Part shown: in pieces, positions 15,538 to 24,132 of the stretch
Numbering within the stretch: the stretch's first letter is position 1
Layout: every line of letters starts with the position of its first letter
DNA from: Peredibacter sp045999315
GTDB lineage: Bacteria > Bdellovibrionota > Bacteriovoracia > Bacteriovoracales > Bacteriovoracaceae
DNA length: 64,000 bases
Assembly (NCBI RefSeq): GCF_045999315.1
Contig: NZ_CP174607.1
Location: forward strand, 1,674,001 to 1,738,000
Direction of reading: 5' to 3'
Notes under the pieces: generated by a model
Databases searched by the model: none
The model's input: the letters and a program-made list of their open reading frames with translations, nothing else
Told to the model about the DNA's origin: nothing
Translations under genes and position numbers: made by a program

Positions 15538-17270
15538 GAAAAACCACCATCGTGCTGGCCGTTCTAGTTGCCGGCTTTGCCTTTTTAACTGTCTGGACCT
15601 GGAAGAAACTAAATTTCGCTCCTGTCTCAGAAACCACGTTAAGACTTTCCCTTGATAACGTCGTGGAGAGTCTGGATCCTGCGAAGTCTTATAGTGACGA
15701 TTCACTTTTGGTTTCTGCCCAAGTGTTAGAACCTCTTTATCAGTATCACTATCTTAAACGTCCTTATGAAATTCAACCTTTGGTGGCAGATGGGCTTCCG
15801 CAAATCTTGAATAAGGGAAAACTTGTTCAGGTAAAAATTAAAAAAGGGATTTTCTTCCATCCTCACGCGGCCTTTGCGAAACCAAGAGAACTGGAAGCAA
15901 AAGATTTTGTGACTCAGTTTAAACGGATGGCCCTGAATGAATTGAAAAGTCCTGGCCGTGGTTTGTTTGTCGGGCTTATCGAAGGTTTTGATGGTTATAA
16001 CGATTTAGTCGGTGGAGATTGGCAAAAAATTGAGACGGTTCCTCTAAAAGGAATTGAAGTTAAAGATAAACACACCCTAATTATTCATTTAACGAAGTCT
16101 GAACCCAACATCATCTATTATTTGGCACTTAATTTCTTGAGCCCGGTTCCTTGGGAACTGGTTCAACATACAAAGAACAATCTAGACCATACCTTGATCG
16201 GAACAGGACCTTATCGTTTTAAAGGTTATAATGGACAATATTTTGATCTAGAAAGATTTAGAAATTATCGAGAAGATTTTTATCCAACCTCTGGTGACCG
16301 TTACGCCAATGTTCAAAATCTTTTGAATTCTTCTAAAGAAAAGATTCCTTTTATTGATAACGTAAAGTTTTACATCACTACGGCCGAGAACGATACTTGG
16401 CAGAAGTTTTTCAATCACGAGATTGATCTTTTAACAGTGCCGAAAACTTTTATTCCAAGATTGTACGATGCAAACGGAGAGTTAAATCCGGAGATCAAGA
16501 AAAACGGAGTAGAGCTTAAGCACTTTCCGATTCTCGCCAATCGTTGGTTGGCCTTCAATATGAAGGACCCTCTGGTTGGGAAAAATGAATTTCTTCGTCG
16601 GGCCATCGCTTATTCGATCAATTATGAGGACTACATTCAGGTCATTTCTCAAAACACGAATTTAAGAGCAAATTCGATTCTTGTTCCAGGTATTGCTGGT
16701 TATCTGCCGGCCAAAGACTTCCGTTTTAAACACGATCCTGCTCTTGCTAAAGAGTATTTGAAAATGGCGGGCTTCACAGAGAAGAACATGCCGACAATCG
16801 TTTATTCGACCAGAGGAAACCAAGGAATCAATATTCTTGAGGCCGATCTTATTAAGTCGCAGCTGGAAAAAATTGGTCTTAAAGTTGAGATTCAAGTTCT
16901 TCCGTTCTCTGATTTTTTGAGAAAAGGCAGAGCAGGTGAATTGATGTTTTTCACTGACAACTGGTTATTTGATTATCCGGATGCTGAAAATATTCTACAA
17001 CTTTTAGTTTCGACGAATTTTCCGGGTGTGAACAAGTCGGCCTATAACAATGCTGAGATTGATGAGCTTTATCAGCGTCTGAAAGAAACGATGAACCCGG
17101 ATCAAAAAGATAAAATTGTGCATCAGATGGAAGAGATTATTTTCCAGGATCTGCCATGGATCCCGATGATGTATGAGAGTTCGTTTGTTCTTCAATATCC
17201 GGAAATTAAAAACTTCCGCAAATCTTCAATCATCAGGAACTATGTTAAATATTTAAAAATTGAGAAGTAA
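15534..17270 (+). CDS. Extracellular solute-binding protein, family 5 (peptide type)
   Basis: The 578-residue protein begins with a hydrophobic N-terminal segment (about 5-21) preceded by MRKTT, either a signal peptide or a membrane anchor; no lipobox Cys is seen. The rest matches family 5 binding proteins of peptide ABC transporters: SLDPAKSYSDDSLLVSAQVLEPLYQY near the start, VKIKKGIFFHPHAAFA and KELEAKDFVTQFKRM equivalents, IGTGPYRFKGYNGQ in the middle, and FLRKGRAGELMFFTDNWLFDYPDAENILQLL late. No permease or ATPase gene lies beside it, so it must work with a transporter elsewhere. It overlaps the oxidoreductase gene by 4 bases and is followed 2 bases later by the dehydrogenase. Confidence 0.88.
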   Translation: MRKTTIVLAVLVAGFAFLTVWTWKKLNFAPVSETTLRLSLDNVVESLDPAKSYSDDSLLVSAQVLEPLYQYHYLKRPYEIQPLVADGLPQILNKGKLVQVKIKKGIFFHPHAAFAKPRELEAKDFVTQFKRMALNELKSPGRGLFVGLIEGFDGYNDLVGGDWQKIETVPLKGIEVKDKHTLIIHLTKSEPNIIYYLALNFLSPVPWELVQHTKNNLDHTLIGTGPYRFKGYNGQYFDLERFRNYREDFYPTSGDRYANVQNLLNSSKEKIPFIDNVKFYITTAENDTWQKFFNHEIDLLTVPKTFIPRLYDANGELNPEIKKNGVELKHFPILANRWLAFNMKDPLVGKNEFLRRAIAYSINYEDYIQVISQNTNLRANSILVPGIAGYLPAKDFRFKHDPALAKEYLKMAGFTEKNMPTIVYSTRGNQGINILEADLIKSQLEKIGLKVEIQVLPFSDFLRKGRAGELMFFTDNWLFDYPDAENILQLLVSTNFPGVNKSAYNNAEIDELYQRLKETMNPDQKDKIVHQMEEIIFQDLPWIPMMYESSFVLQYPEIKNFRKSSIIRNYVKYLKIEK

Positions 17271-17272
17271 TT

Positions 17273-18598
17273 ATGAAAAACTCCGTCCCGACTTTGGAAG
17301 AAAGAAAACTCAAACTCGAAAGACTTAAGAAAGTCATTTTAAAGAAAGAGGTTCTGATCAACAAGGCCCTGATGGATGATCTGGGTAAATCTCATTTTGA
17401 AACTTATTTAACTGAAGTCGGGTTTATCATTGAAGAGATCAGCTTCGTCGTAAAGAATTTAGAGAATTGGGCGAAACCAAGAAGGGTCTCTACGCCGATG
17501 AATCTGTTTCCGGCCAAGAGTTACATTCATCCTTCTCCTTATGGCGAAGTCTTGATCATGTCACCATGGAACTATCCATTCCAGCTTTGTATCGGTCCAA
17601 TGATTGGAGCTCTGGCAGCGGGCAATAGAGTGGTGCTGAAGCCCTCTGAGTTTGCTCCCCATACGGCCCGTGTCGTTCGTGAAGTGATTGAAGAGACCTA
17701 TAAACCCAATGAAGTGAAAATAGTTGAAGGTGGCGTTTCTGAGACACAGGAACTTTTGAAGCAAAAGTTTGATTATATTTTCTTCACTGGCAGCACGCCT
17801 GTTGGAAAGATTGTGATGAAGGCCGCGGCGGAGCATCTGACTCCGTTGACTCTGGAATTAGGTGGCAAGAGCCCCTGTCTAATTGAAGAGAGTGCCAATA
17901 TTGATCTCGCCGCTAAACGCTGTGCTTGGGGAAAATTTTTAAATGCTGGTCAGACCTGTGTGGCACCAGATTATGTTCTTGTGCCCAAAAAATATCAGCA
18001 TGATTTCATTGATCGTTTAAATTTCCATTTAAAGAATTTCTATGGAGACAGTCCAGCGGGCTCTCCTGATTACCCTCGTATCGTGAATGAAAAACACTTT
18101 GATCGTTTAGAGCAGCTTTTAATCCCTGCCAAGATTGCAATTGGCGGTGAAACAAGTCGTGAGAACAAGTTTATTTCTCCTACTGTGATGAAGGATGTCT
18201 CGTGGTCAGATGAGGTCATGCAAGACGAGATCTTCGGTCCCATTCTTCCTGTGATTCCTTATGAGGATCTGGATGAGGCCTTGGAGGAAGTGGCGAAACA
18301 TTCTAAGCCTCTGGCCTTCTACGTATTCAGCGAAAACTCCAAGAAGGCCGAAAAGATCATGCAGGACATGTCTTTTGGAGGCGGCTGTATCAATGACACC
18401 ATCATGCATTTGGGAAATCCGAATCTGCCTTTTGGGGGAGTGGGTGCGAGTGGAATGGGAAGCTATCACGGGCAGAGAAGCTTTGAGACCTTTTCTCACA
18501 TGAAGTCTGTTCTGGTTCAAAAAACAAAGGTGGATATCCCGCTCCGATACCCACCTTATAATGGAAAACTGAGCTGGCTTAAAATGTTTCTTCGATAA
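17273..18598 (+). CDS. Aldehyde dehydrogenase, class 3-like
   Basis: The 441-residue length and lack of an N-terminal extension fit the class 3 group of NAD(P)-dependent aldehyde dehydrogenases. The oxyanion Asn is in MSPWNYPFQ, the cofactor segment is FFTGSTPVGKIVMKAAA, the general base is Glu195 (LTLELGGKSP) and the nucleophile is Cys229 (NAGQTCVAPDY). The EIFGPILPV and PFGGVGASGMGSYHG segments are also typical. It oxidises an aldehyde to the acid. The gene starts 2 bases after the binding-protein stop and is the last of the operon that begins at 13497. A convergent small gene ends 11 bases away. Confidence 0.93.
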   Translation: MKNSVPTLEERKLKLERLKKVILKKEVLINKALMDDLGKSHFETYLTEVGFIIEEISFVVKNLENWAKPRRVSTPMNLFPAKSYIHPSPYGEVLIMSPWNYPFQLCIGPMIGALAAGNRVVLKPSEFAPHTARVVREVIEETYKPNEVKIVEGGVSETQELLKQKFDYIFFTGSTPVGKIVMKAAAEHLTPLTLELGGKSPCLIEESANIDLAAKRCAWGKFLNAGQTCVAPDYVLVPKKYQHDFIDRLNFHLKNFYGDSPAGSPDYPRIVNEKHFDRLEQLLIPAKIAIGGETSRENKFISPTVMKDVSWSDEVMQDEIFGPILPVIPYEDLDEALEEVAKHSKPLAFYVFSENSKKAEKIMQDMSFGGGCINDTIMHLGNPNLPFGGVGASGMGSYHGQRSFETFSHMKSVLVQKTKVDIPLRYPPYNGKLSWLKMFLR

Positions 18599-18608
18599 AA
18601 GTTACAGA

Positions 18609-18776
18609 TTAAAGCTTGTAGCTGGCGTCATACATGGGCATAGGTGCCGGCTTAGACCAGCTGGCAATTTCACGAGATGGCGTCGGTGACTTCATATAGG
18701 CATGGTGAACCGCCAGGAAAGAGCAGAAGGCGAAAACGAAGGCCCAAGTACAGAAGTCTGTGAATTTCCAAGACAT
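18609..18776 (-). CDS. Small single-span membrane protein
   Basis: The ATG at 18776 with AAGGGG 8 bases upstream gives 55 residues (a longer frame starts at 18794). Residues 5-25 (FTDFCTWAFVFAFCSFLAVHH) form one aromatic-rich membrane helix with two Cys and two His at its end. The tail is Pro/Ser-rich (MKSPTPSREIASWSKPAPMP). Size and layout recall small subunits of respiratory or transport complexes, but no family is recognised. It converges on the aldehyde dehydrogenase gene and runs away from the protease gene at 18950. Confidence 0.55.
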   Translation of the reverse strand: MSWKFTDFCTWAFVFAFCSFLAVHHAYMKSPTPSREIASWSKPAPMPMYDASYKL

Positions 18777-18886
18777 AAGTGACCCCTTTGTCATAGTCCC
18801 TATCTTCTTCGGAATAAACTTCTAAAAAGTTGAGCCACCGTTCCGATTATTACTTTAAAATTAGTAGGTTAGAGGTTTAATCCCTG

Positions 18887-18916
18887 TTGCTAGAAAGGGC
18901 AGTGCTAGATTATGAT
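18887..18916 (+). promoter_or_regulatory. Sigma-70-type promoter for the retropepsin trio
   Basis: TTGCTA (18887-18892) and TATGAT (18911-18916) are 18 bases apart, 34 bases before the GTG at 18950. This is the only promoter-like pair in front of the three-gene unit. Confidence 0.5.
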
Positions 18917-18949
18917 TAGGCTTCAAACTGTTTAAAAAGGTTCTCCTCA

Positions 18950-19432
18950 GTGAAAGTGATTTTTCTCTTTCTGTTCTTTACTCTGGGATTCGTTCCGGGT
19001 GCCTACTCTCAACTTTTAAAAGAAAAAGTCCTGATTGGCCGAATTGAGTGGGTCGAATTGCCAGATCTGAAAGTAAAACACAAAGCTCGCATCGATACTG
19101 GTGCAAAGACAACATCACTGCATGCAGTGAACATTGAAGAAGTTGAACAGAGAGGAGAACTCTTTGTGAAATTTCAAACCGTGGACTCAGAAGGGAAAAC
19201 TGTCGACCTTCTTCGCAAAGTAGATTCTACTCAAAAAGTTTCCAATACATCAGGCTTCATCACGAAACGTTACGTAATCAAAGAAAAAATCAAGATGGGT
19301 AACATTGAAAGAGAAGTATCGGTCAACCTCAATGACCGTACAAAGATGGATTATAAATTCCTGGTAGGAAGAAATTTGCTTTTGGGACGCTTCATTGTTG
19401 ATGTGGCCCGCTCACACGTCCTAGGTGATTAA
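18950..19432 (+). CDS. Secreted retropepsin-like aspartic protease (COG4067/DUF785 type)
   Basis: The 160-residue product starts at a GTG and has a signal peptide ending near AYS-Q (about residue 21). It holds the aspartic protease active-site triad ARIDTGAKTTSLHA with DTG at 49-51, followed by the family's FLVGRNLLLGRFIVDV segment near the end. The family was once annotated as ATP-dependent zinc protease but has a retropepsin-like fold, one DTG per chain, so the active form should be a dimer. The next genes, an inactive transglutaminase/7TM protein and an ATP-grasp ligase, are the family's usual partners. The 8-base overlap region with the next frame supports a single operon. Confidence 0.85.
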   Translation: MKVIFLFLFFTLGFVPGAYSQLLKEKVLIGRIEWVELPDLKVKHKARIDTGAKTTSLHAVNIEEVEQRGELFVKFQTVDSEGKTVDLLRKVDSTQKVSNTSGFITKRYVIKEKIKMGNIEREVSVNLNDRTKMDYKFLVGRNLLLGRFIVDVARSHVLGD

Positions 19433-19436
19433 TCCA

Positions 19437-21050
19437 ATGAAAAAATTTGTCGTCTTTATTACGGCCTTTCTTATTATCTTTCCGATCGGCGTTCTGTTCT
19501 ATAAGTCTCAGGTGCTAAACCTTTCGCTTATCCCTCAGATGGTTGATGATGTGTGGAACTTCCACTTGACCGTTAGGCCGAAGGGAGATGCTACAACGTT
19601 TTCTTTCCCGATTCCTAAATCCGGGCCTGGAATGAAGATCTCTGATGAGAAAGTTCGTTCAAAAGATCTCGGCATTTTCATTGATAGCAATTCAGATTCT
19701 AATCTTGCTACCTGGACCTCAAAAGATTCAGTGAAAAGACGAGTTTCTTATTCAGCAAGAGTTGATCTAAAGCCACTTAAGTATAAGAACATTCCCAAAG
19801 ACTACACTGAGACCTATCCAAAAGGTCTGGAGAAGTATTTAAAAGTTCCTGAACTTCTTCCGGAAGACGAAGAGGCCATTGCAACTCTTGAAACGGCCAT
19901 TCTTGAAGGCAGTGAAGACAAGACCAGCTTAGTACGTAAGATTTACTACTATGTAGAAGAAGAGATTCAGCGTAACACTGATATCAAAACCATTCACGAA
20001 ACACTTAATACTGGTAAAGGCTCTCCACTGATTAAGGCTCGTCTCTTTAACGTGATGGTGAAGCGTAAAGGTGTTCCGGCACGTATCGTGGTCATGATTA
20101 AAATGCCTGAGATGAAGCAGAAGGTTGAAGAAACCAAGCTTCGTTTCACTTTCGCGAACGAAGTGTTCCTGGCAAATAAATGGATTCCGATTGATACGAA
20201 CCGTGGCTACTTTGGTGAGCGTCCGGATAATTTCCTGGTCCTTCACCACAACTATGAAGAGATTGAGAAAATTGTTAACAAACGTAAGGTAAGTTATTCG
20301 ATTCAAGCCGAGCGTGCTCGCATCAATCGTTTCAACAAAGCTGAGTTTAAGAAAGAAGTGATTCGTTCTGATTCAATCTTCTCTAAAATCAGTCTTTATC
20401 GTCTGCCGCTTCCGGTTCAGACCATGTTCACGACCATTCTTCTTATCCCTCTTGGAACATTAGTATTGGCCCTGGCGAGAAATATCATTGGTATTCCGAC
20501 CTTCGGTATTTTCACACCGATCCTTCTGACGCTCTTTTTCAAAGAGACATCATTCAGTTTTGGACTTCTGTTCTTCTTCACTGTTGTTGTAGTTGGGATT
20601 GGAGAGCGTTACGTCCTGGATAAGTTTTATCTTCTGGCAGTGCCAAGACTTTCGATTATTCTGACTCTTATTATTATGCTGATGATTTGGTACGCGTTCT
20701 TTAGCGTGGATCTCACAACAGCAAGTCAAAAACACCTGGCCTTCTTCCCAATTGTTATTGTGACCACGATTATCGAACGGTTGTCGATCATGATCACGGA
20801 AGATGGAATTGTGAATACGCTTAAGACCCTACTGGGAACACTGGTTATTGTTATCCTGGTTTACTCATTGTTCTTTATCCCGACTCTGGAAATGTTCATG
20901 TTCACAAACCCTGAACTTCTTCTTTCTATCATCGGTGTACAGATTTTAATTGGTAAGTATAAGGGCTACAGAATTTCTGAGTTCCTGCGTTTCCGCGATT
21001 TAGTTCGTCAGAAGAAAAAACTTCAGAGTGGTGCTCATGATCTTCCGTAA
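19437..21050 (+). CDS. Inactive transglutaminase fused to a 7-TM domain
   Basis: The ATG at 19437, with AGGTGA 8 bases upstream, gives 537 residues. A first membrane helix (about 5-21) is followed by an exported region of about 300 residues with a transglutaminase-like fold (RKIYYYVEEEIQ, KGSPLIKARLFNVMVKRKGVPARIVVMIKM) that lacks the catalytic Cys at the expected place, where Ser/Leu are found. Seven hydrophobic segments then run from about residue 325 to 510. This is the known layout of the transglutaminase-like-7TM proteins always found with a retropepsin-like protease and an ATP-grasp ligase; such clusters are thought to act at the envelope. The gene overlaps the ligase gene by 14 bases. 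Confidence 0.85.
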   Translation: MKKFVVFITAFLIIFPIGVLFYKSQVLNLSLIPQMVDDVWNFHLTVRPKGDATTFSFPIPKSGPGMKISDEKVRSKDLGIFIDSNSDSNLATWTSKDSVKRRVSYSARVDLKPLKYKNIPKDYTETYPKGLEKYLKVPELLPEDEEAIATLETAILEGSEDKTSLVRKIYYYVEEEIQRNTDIKTIHETLNTGKGSPLIKARLFNVMVKRKGVPARIVVMIKMPEMKQKVEETKLRFTFANEVFLANKWIPIDTNRGYFGERPDNFLVLHHNYEEIEKIVNKRKVSYSIQAERARINRFNKAEFKKEVIRSDSIFSKISLYRLPLPVQTMFTTILLIPLGTLVLALARNIIGIPTFGIFTPILLTLFFKETSFSFGLLFFFTVVVVGIGERYVLDKFYLLAVPRLSIILTLIIMLMIWYAFFSVDLTTASQKHLAFFPIVIVTTIIERLSIMITEDGIVNTLKTLLGTLVIVILVYSLFFIPTLEMFMFTNPELLLSIIGVQILIGKYKGYRISEFLRFRDLVRQKKKLQSGAHDLP

Positions 21051-21990
21051 TCTTAAGGAAATGGGCATTCTCGGAATTAACAACCGAGTTGGCCGCTATA
21101 TCCTGAGACATAATCCACGTAAGAACTATCCACTAGTGGATAACAAGGTTCTGACTGCTCAAAGAGCAGAAGCCTGGGGGATTGCGACTCCTGAAAACTA
21201 CATGGTGGTGGAGAATTATGGCTCTCTGAAGAACCTGCATTTGAAACTTCAGCAATACGAATCTTTCGTGATTAAGCCGGCCAATGGTTCGCAAGGTAAT
21301 GGAATCATCGTTTTCAAAGAGATCATTAAAGAAGAGAAGAACGGCGAGACACATATCTATTGTCGTCGCTCGAATGATAAGCTCATGGACATCGAAGAGG
21401 TGAAACACCACATCTCGGGTATTCTCTCAGGTCTTTATTCTCTTTCTGGTCACAGTGATACGGCCATCATTCAGGCCAAGATTGATAAGCATCCCATCTT
21501 CGATCAATATTCATACGGTGGTATTCCTGATATTCGCGTAATTGTGTTTGAAGGTTTTCCTGTGATGAGCATGGTTCGTCTTCCGACGAAATCATCTGAT
21601 GGAAAAGCAAATCTTCACCAAGGTGCAATCGGTGCTGGACTGAATCTTTCTAATGGCTGGACCAACAATGCGGTGATTAGAAATCAAGTGGTGGACACAC
21701 ATCCAGATACTGGTCATCAGTTGATGGGACTTAAACTTCCTTTCTGGCCTGAAATCCTTGAACTCGCGGCCCGTTGTTATGACATGGTGGAGTTAGGTTA
21801 CTTAGGTGCAGATATTGTTCTCACACCTGATCGTGGGCCAATTCTTTTGGAGCTCAATGCTCGTCCTGGTCTAGGAATTCAGATCGCAAATCTTGCCGGA
21901 CTGGTTCCTCGATTAGAGAAAATCCGTTTAGAAGCTCCTAAGAATTTGCTCGCCAAAGAGCGAGCAGAATTTTCGATGAAGCATTTTTAG
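21037..21990 (+). CDS. ATP-grasp ligase, RimK-related glutamate-ligase type
   Basis: The ATG at 21037 is preferred over two upstream GTG codons; it gives 317 residues beginning MIFRNLKEMGILGINNRVGRYIL, which matches how the family starts. ATP-grasp features are VIKPANGSQGNGIIVF (ATP-binding lysine and glycine loop), a PDIRVIVFEG strand, and LGADIVLTPDRGPILLELNARPGLGIQIAN, whose D, E and N bind magnesium. It belongs to the group annotated as alpha-L-glutamate ligase-like proteins, which form amide bonds using ATP. The protein substrate is unknown. It is the cytoplasmic member of the trio with the retropepsin-like protease and the 7-TM protein. Confidence 0.88.
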   Translation: MIFRNLKEMGILGINNRVGRYILRHNPRKNYPLVDNKVLTAQRAEAWGIATPENYMVVENYGSLKNLHLKLQQYESFVIKPANGSQGNGIIVFKEIIKEEKNGETHIYCRRSNDKLMDIEEVKHHISGILSGLYSLSGHSDTAIIQAKIDKHPIFDQYSYGGIPDIRVIVFEGFPVMSMVRLPTKSSDGKANLHQGAIGAGLNLSNGWTNNAVIRNQVVDTHPDTGHQLMGLKLPFWPEILELAARCYDMVELGYLGADIVLTPDRGPILLELNARPGLGIQIANLAGLVPRLEKIRLEAPKNLLAKERAEFSMKHF

Positions 21991-22073
21991 GCTTAAGATT
22001 TATTAAAAATACCTCTTTTATTTCAGTCGGTTATCTCTTTAATCCAATGATAGTAATTAAAATTCTCTTAATC

Positions 22074-22101
22074 TAAATTATCTTCCTTAACAATCCGATA
22101 A
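22074..22101 (+). promoter_or_regulatory. Sigma-28-type promoter before the low-complexity protein gene
   Basis: TAAA (22074-22077), 16 bases, TCCGATAA (22094-22101). The leader to the ATG at 22243 is long (about 135 bases) and contains a 36-codon frame. The rest of the 252-base gap upstream shows nothing clear. Confidence 0.6.
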
Positions 22102-22139
22102 GTCCTTTAAGAATTCAGCTGGATAACAAGCTAATCATT

Positions 22140-22250
22140 ATGGACCTAGTGAAGATTATTTTAAAAACTCTCTCCAGTTATCGCATGGAACAGCGATCTG
22201 ATGACTTGTGCTTTTTAAAAGAACACGTCAAAGGAAAGAACCATGCTTAA
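22140..22250 (+). CDS. Possible 36-residue leader peptide overlapping the next start
   Basis: A short frame starts at ATG 22140 and its TAA (22248-22250) lies just inside the start of the 604-residue gene, an 8-base overlap. The peptide is basic and mixed, without a signal or membrane helix. The ribosome-binding site is weak. It may couple translation to the main gene or be a chance frame. Confidence 0.25.
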   Translation: MDLVKIILKTLSSYRMEQRSDDLCFLKEHVKGKNHA

Positions 22251-24057
22251 GAATTCACTCTATGTTGGTGTAGCTCTTATGGCGGCCTTTCTTATTCGAG
22301 TGGCCTCGGTGCAATTGTCTGCAGATAAGCCAGCAGTAGAAGAAGATGAAGTAGAAGTTCAAATCACTCCAAGGAAAGTTAAAAAACGTAGACCCGCTTC
22401 AGTTGATGTTCCAAAACCAAAAATGCAACCACAGCATGAGAGGAACGAGCGTCCTCGCATGATTCAGCATTTCGAACCGCGTGCTGAAGAGCCAGTGGAA
22501 GAAGAGAAGATGGTTGTTGGTGGAGGACAAGAAGAAGCTTATTCAGGAGCTCCATTATCAGTTGGTTCATATAGTGCTGATGCTTCGTATGTTCCGTCTA
22601 GTAGAAGCGGGGGCGGAAGTAGAAGTGTTGCTACTGGGTCGAGAGTGGGAAGTGTGTCGAATGCGCCTACGACTTCAGGATCCAAGTCAGGTGGAAGTAT
22701 TACGGGAGGAGGAGTTGGTTTAACCGGAAGTATGAGTTTCAGCCAAGGTGGTTGGGGCCCTACACCTACAGTTACAACTGGCTCAACATCTAGTGGTTCA
22801 ACTTCTGGATCAACAACAGCGGGAACGAGTGGAACTACAACCGCTGGAACAACTGGAACAACAACATCTGATACATCAAGCGGATCATCATCTGGTTCTG
22901 GATCAGGAACATCATCTTCAGGATCATCTGGTTCAGGTACTTCAACTGGAACAACAGGGACAACCGGAACAACAGGAACAACAGGGACATCAGGAACAAC
23001 TGGTACGACCACTAGTGGAACTACAACTACAGGTGGAACAACGACAAGTGGGACAACAACGACTGGCGGAACTACAACCACAGGCGTTGCAGGTGGATGG
23101 GTGACTGTGGCCGGTGCATCCGCAGGTGCAACTGCAGGAACATCAACTGGTACAACAACTTCAGGAACTCCTCCAACTTCTCTAACTTGTTCTGCTGTTT
23201 CTGCTGGCGGTAGTTATAGTAATCCTGTTTCTGTAGCTCTCTCATGTGATGGTCCAGCAGATATTTATTATTGTATAACGAATGGTCCATGTAATCCTGG
23301 CCCAGTTTGTGATCCGACTTCTGGGGGAACTTTATATTCATCTCCAATCGCCATTGGTGCAACAGATGGAACTTCTTGTTTAAGTTTTTATGGAGAATCA
23401 ACCGGTACTGCACTTGATTCACATATCCAAGATGAGAACTACGTCGTCAGTAATACTTTTCCACATCTTGATGTTACTCATGCACAAACTTGGTATCAGA
23501 CAACAGAATTGGCCCAAGTTTCCATTGCAAGTAATGACTTCGGTAAAACTGGTTATGGAGTTGGAGTCATTAATACGAGATCTCATGATCCGGGCCCTGC
23601 TGACATGAATATGACATGTGCAGAAATTGTTGAAACAACTTATGTGTCATATCCTGCACCTCAACCTTTCGATATTCTGGCCTGGTTTGTAACTGCAGGT
23701 GTTTCAAGTTCAAGTCAGGTTGATGTTCCTCTCATCTTCGCTGATGCTGCTCCTGATTTAGATTATGGTGATAACTTTATTACGACTTATATTAAGAACA
23801 CGAATAATGCAGCACCATTGTATTCTTGTCAGACAACGAAATTGCATTTGGAAGACTTTGATTATTTCCAAGCTGATAGTTCCCATGGAGAAGCTGGAAC
23901 TCAATACGTAAGAGAATTCTCAGGTGGATTCACGGCCTATGGATTCTTTGAACCAGAGCTAGATGATCCGGTTCCTGTTCGAGGGCCTGCAGGTGAAAGT
24001 ACTGAGGAAAATTCGGGGGAAAAACTCGAAAGTGGCCTCTTCAGTATTTTTTATTAA
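22243..24057 (+). CDS. Secreted low-complexity protein with a chitobiase-C-like beta domain
   Basis: The 604-residue product has one N-terminal hydrophobic segment (about 5-24) that may be a signal or an anchor. A charged Pro/Lys/Glu region follows (about 28-90, RKVKKRRPASVDVPKPK), then a very long Gly/Ser/Thr-rich stretch (about 95-312) with near-perfect TGTTGT-type repeats. From about 315 comes a beta domain with paired Cys (GGSYSNPVSVALSC, YYCITNGPCNP) and YSSPIAIGATDGTSCLSFYG, resembling the chitobiase/beta-hexosaminidase C-terminal-like repeat (PF13290). The last 200 residues are unknown. A sigma-28-type promoter precedes it, so it belongs by regulation and position to the fibre locus. 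An extended surface stalk is inference. Confidence 0.68.
   Translation: MLKNSLYVGVALMAAFLIRVASVQLSADKPAVEEDEVEVQITPRKVKKRRPASVDVPKPKMQPQHERNERPRMIQHFEPRAEEPVEEEKMVVGGGQEEAYSGAPLSVGSYSADASYVPSSRSGGGSRSVATGSRVGSVSNAPTTSGSKSGGSITGGGVGLTGSMSFSQGGWGPTPTVTTGSTSSGSTSGSTTAGTSGTTTAGTTGTTTSDTSSGSSSGSGSGTSSSGSSGSGTSTGTTGTTGTTGTTGTSGTTGTTTSGTTTTGGTTTSGTTTTGGTTTTGVAGGWVTVAGASAGATAGTSTGTTTSGTPPTSLTCSAVSAGGSYSNPVSVALSCDGPADIYYCITNGPCNPGPVCDPTSGGTLYSSPIAIGATDGTSCLSFYGESTGTALDSHIQDENYVVSNTFPHLDVTHAQTWYQTTELAQVSIASNDFGKTGYGVGVINTRSHDPGPADMNMTCAEIVETTYVSYPAPQPFDILAWFVTAGVSSSSQVDVPLIFADAAPDLDYGDNFITTYIKNTNNAAPLYSCQTTKLHLEDFDYFQADSSHGEAGTQYVREFSGGFTAYGFFEPELDDPVPVRGPAGESTEENSGEKLESGLFSIFY
22768..23100 (+). repeat. 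Low-complexity ACA/GGA/TCA repeat within the coding sequence
   Basis: Imperfect repeats of the type ACAACTGGAACAACAGGAAC code for runs of Thr and Gly. The unit varies in length (6, 9 and 15 bases), typical of slippage or unequal recombination. The antisense frame here is long only because the repeat lacks stops. Confidence 0.8.
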
Positions 24058-24070
24058 TCTTAAAATTGTT

Positions 24071-24097
24071 TAAAAAATCTTAAAAAATTGCCGATAA
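24071..24097 (+). promoter_or_regulatory. Perfect sigma-28-type promoter for fibre 1
   Basis: TAAA (24071-24074), 15 bases, GCCGATAA (24090-24097): an exact match to the textbook sigma-28 pattern. The ATG is 35 bases further on. It also drives the fibrinogen-like gene downstream. Confidence 0.85.
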
Positions 24098-24132
24098 GAA
24101 GTATGGGGGAAGCTCCATACTTTCGGTGATTT

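Noticed and set aside
17561..17836. Two antisense frames in the aldehyde dehydrogenase gene
   Set aside because: Shadows of a well-supported sense gene with intact catalytic motifs.
22539..23081. 180-codon antisense frame full of Val and Pro
   Set aside because: It is the mirror of the ACA/GGA repeat in the sense gene; its composition follows from the lack of stops, not from selection.
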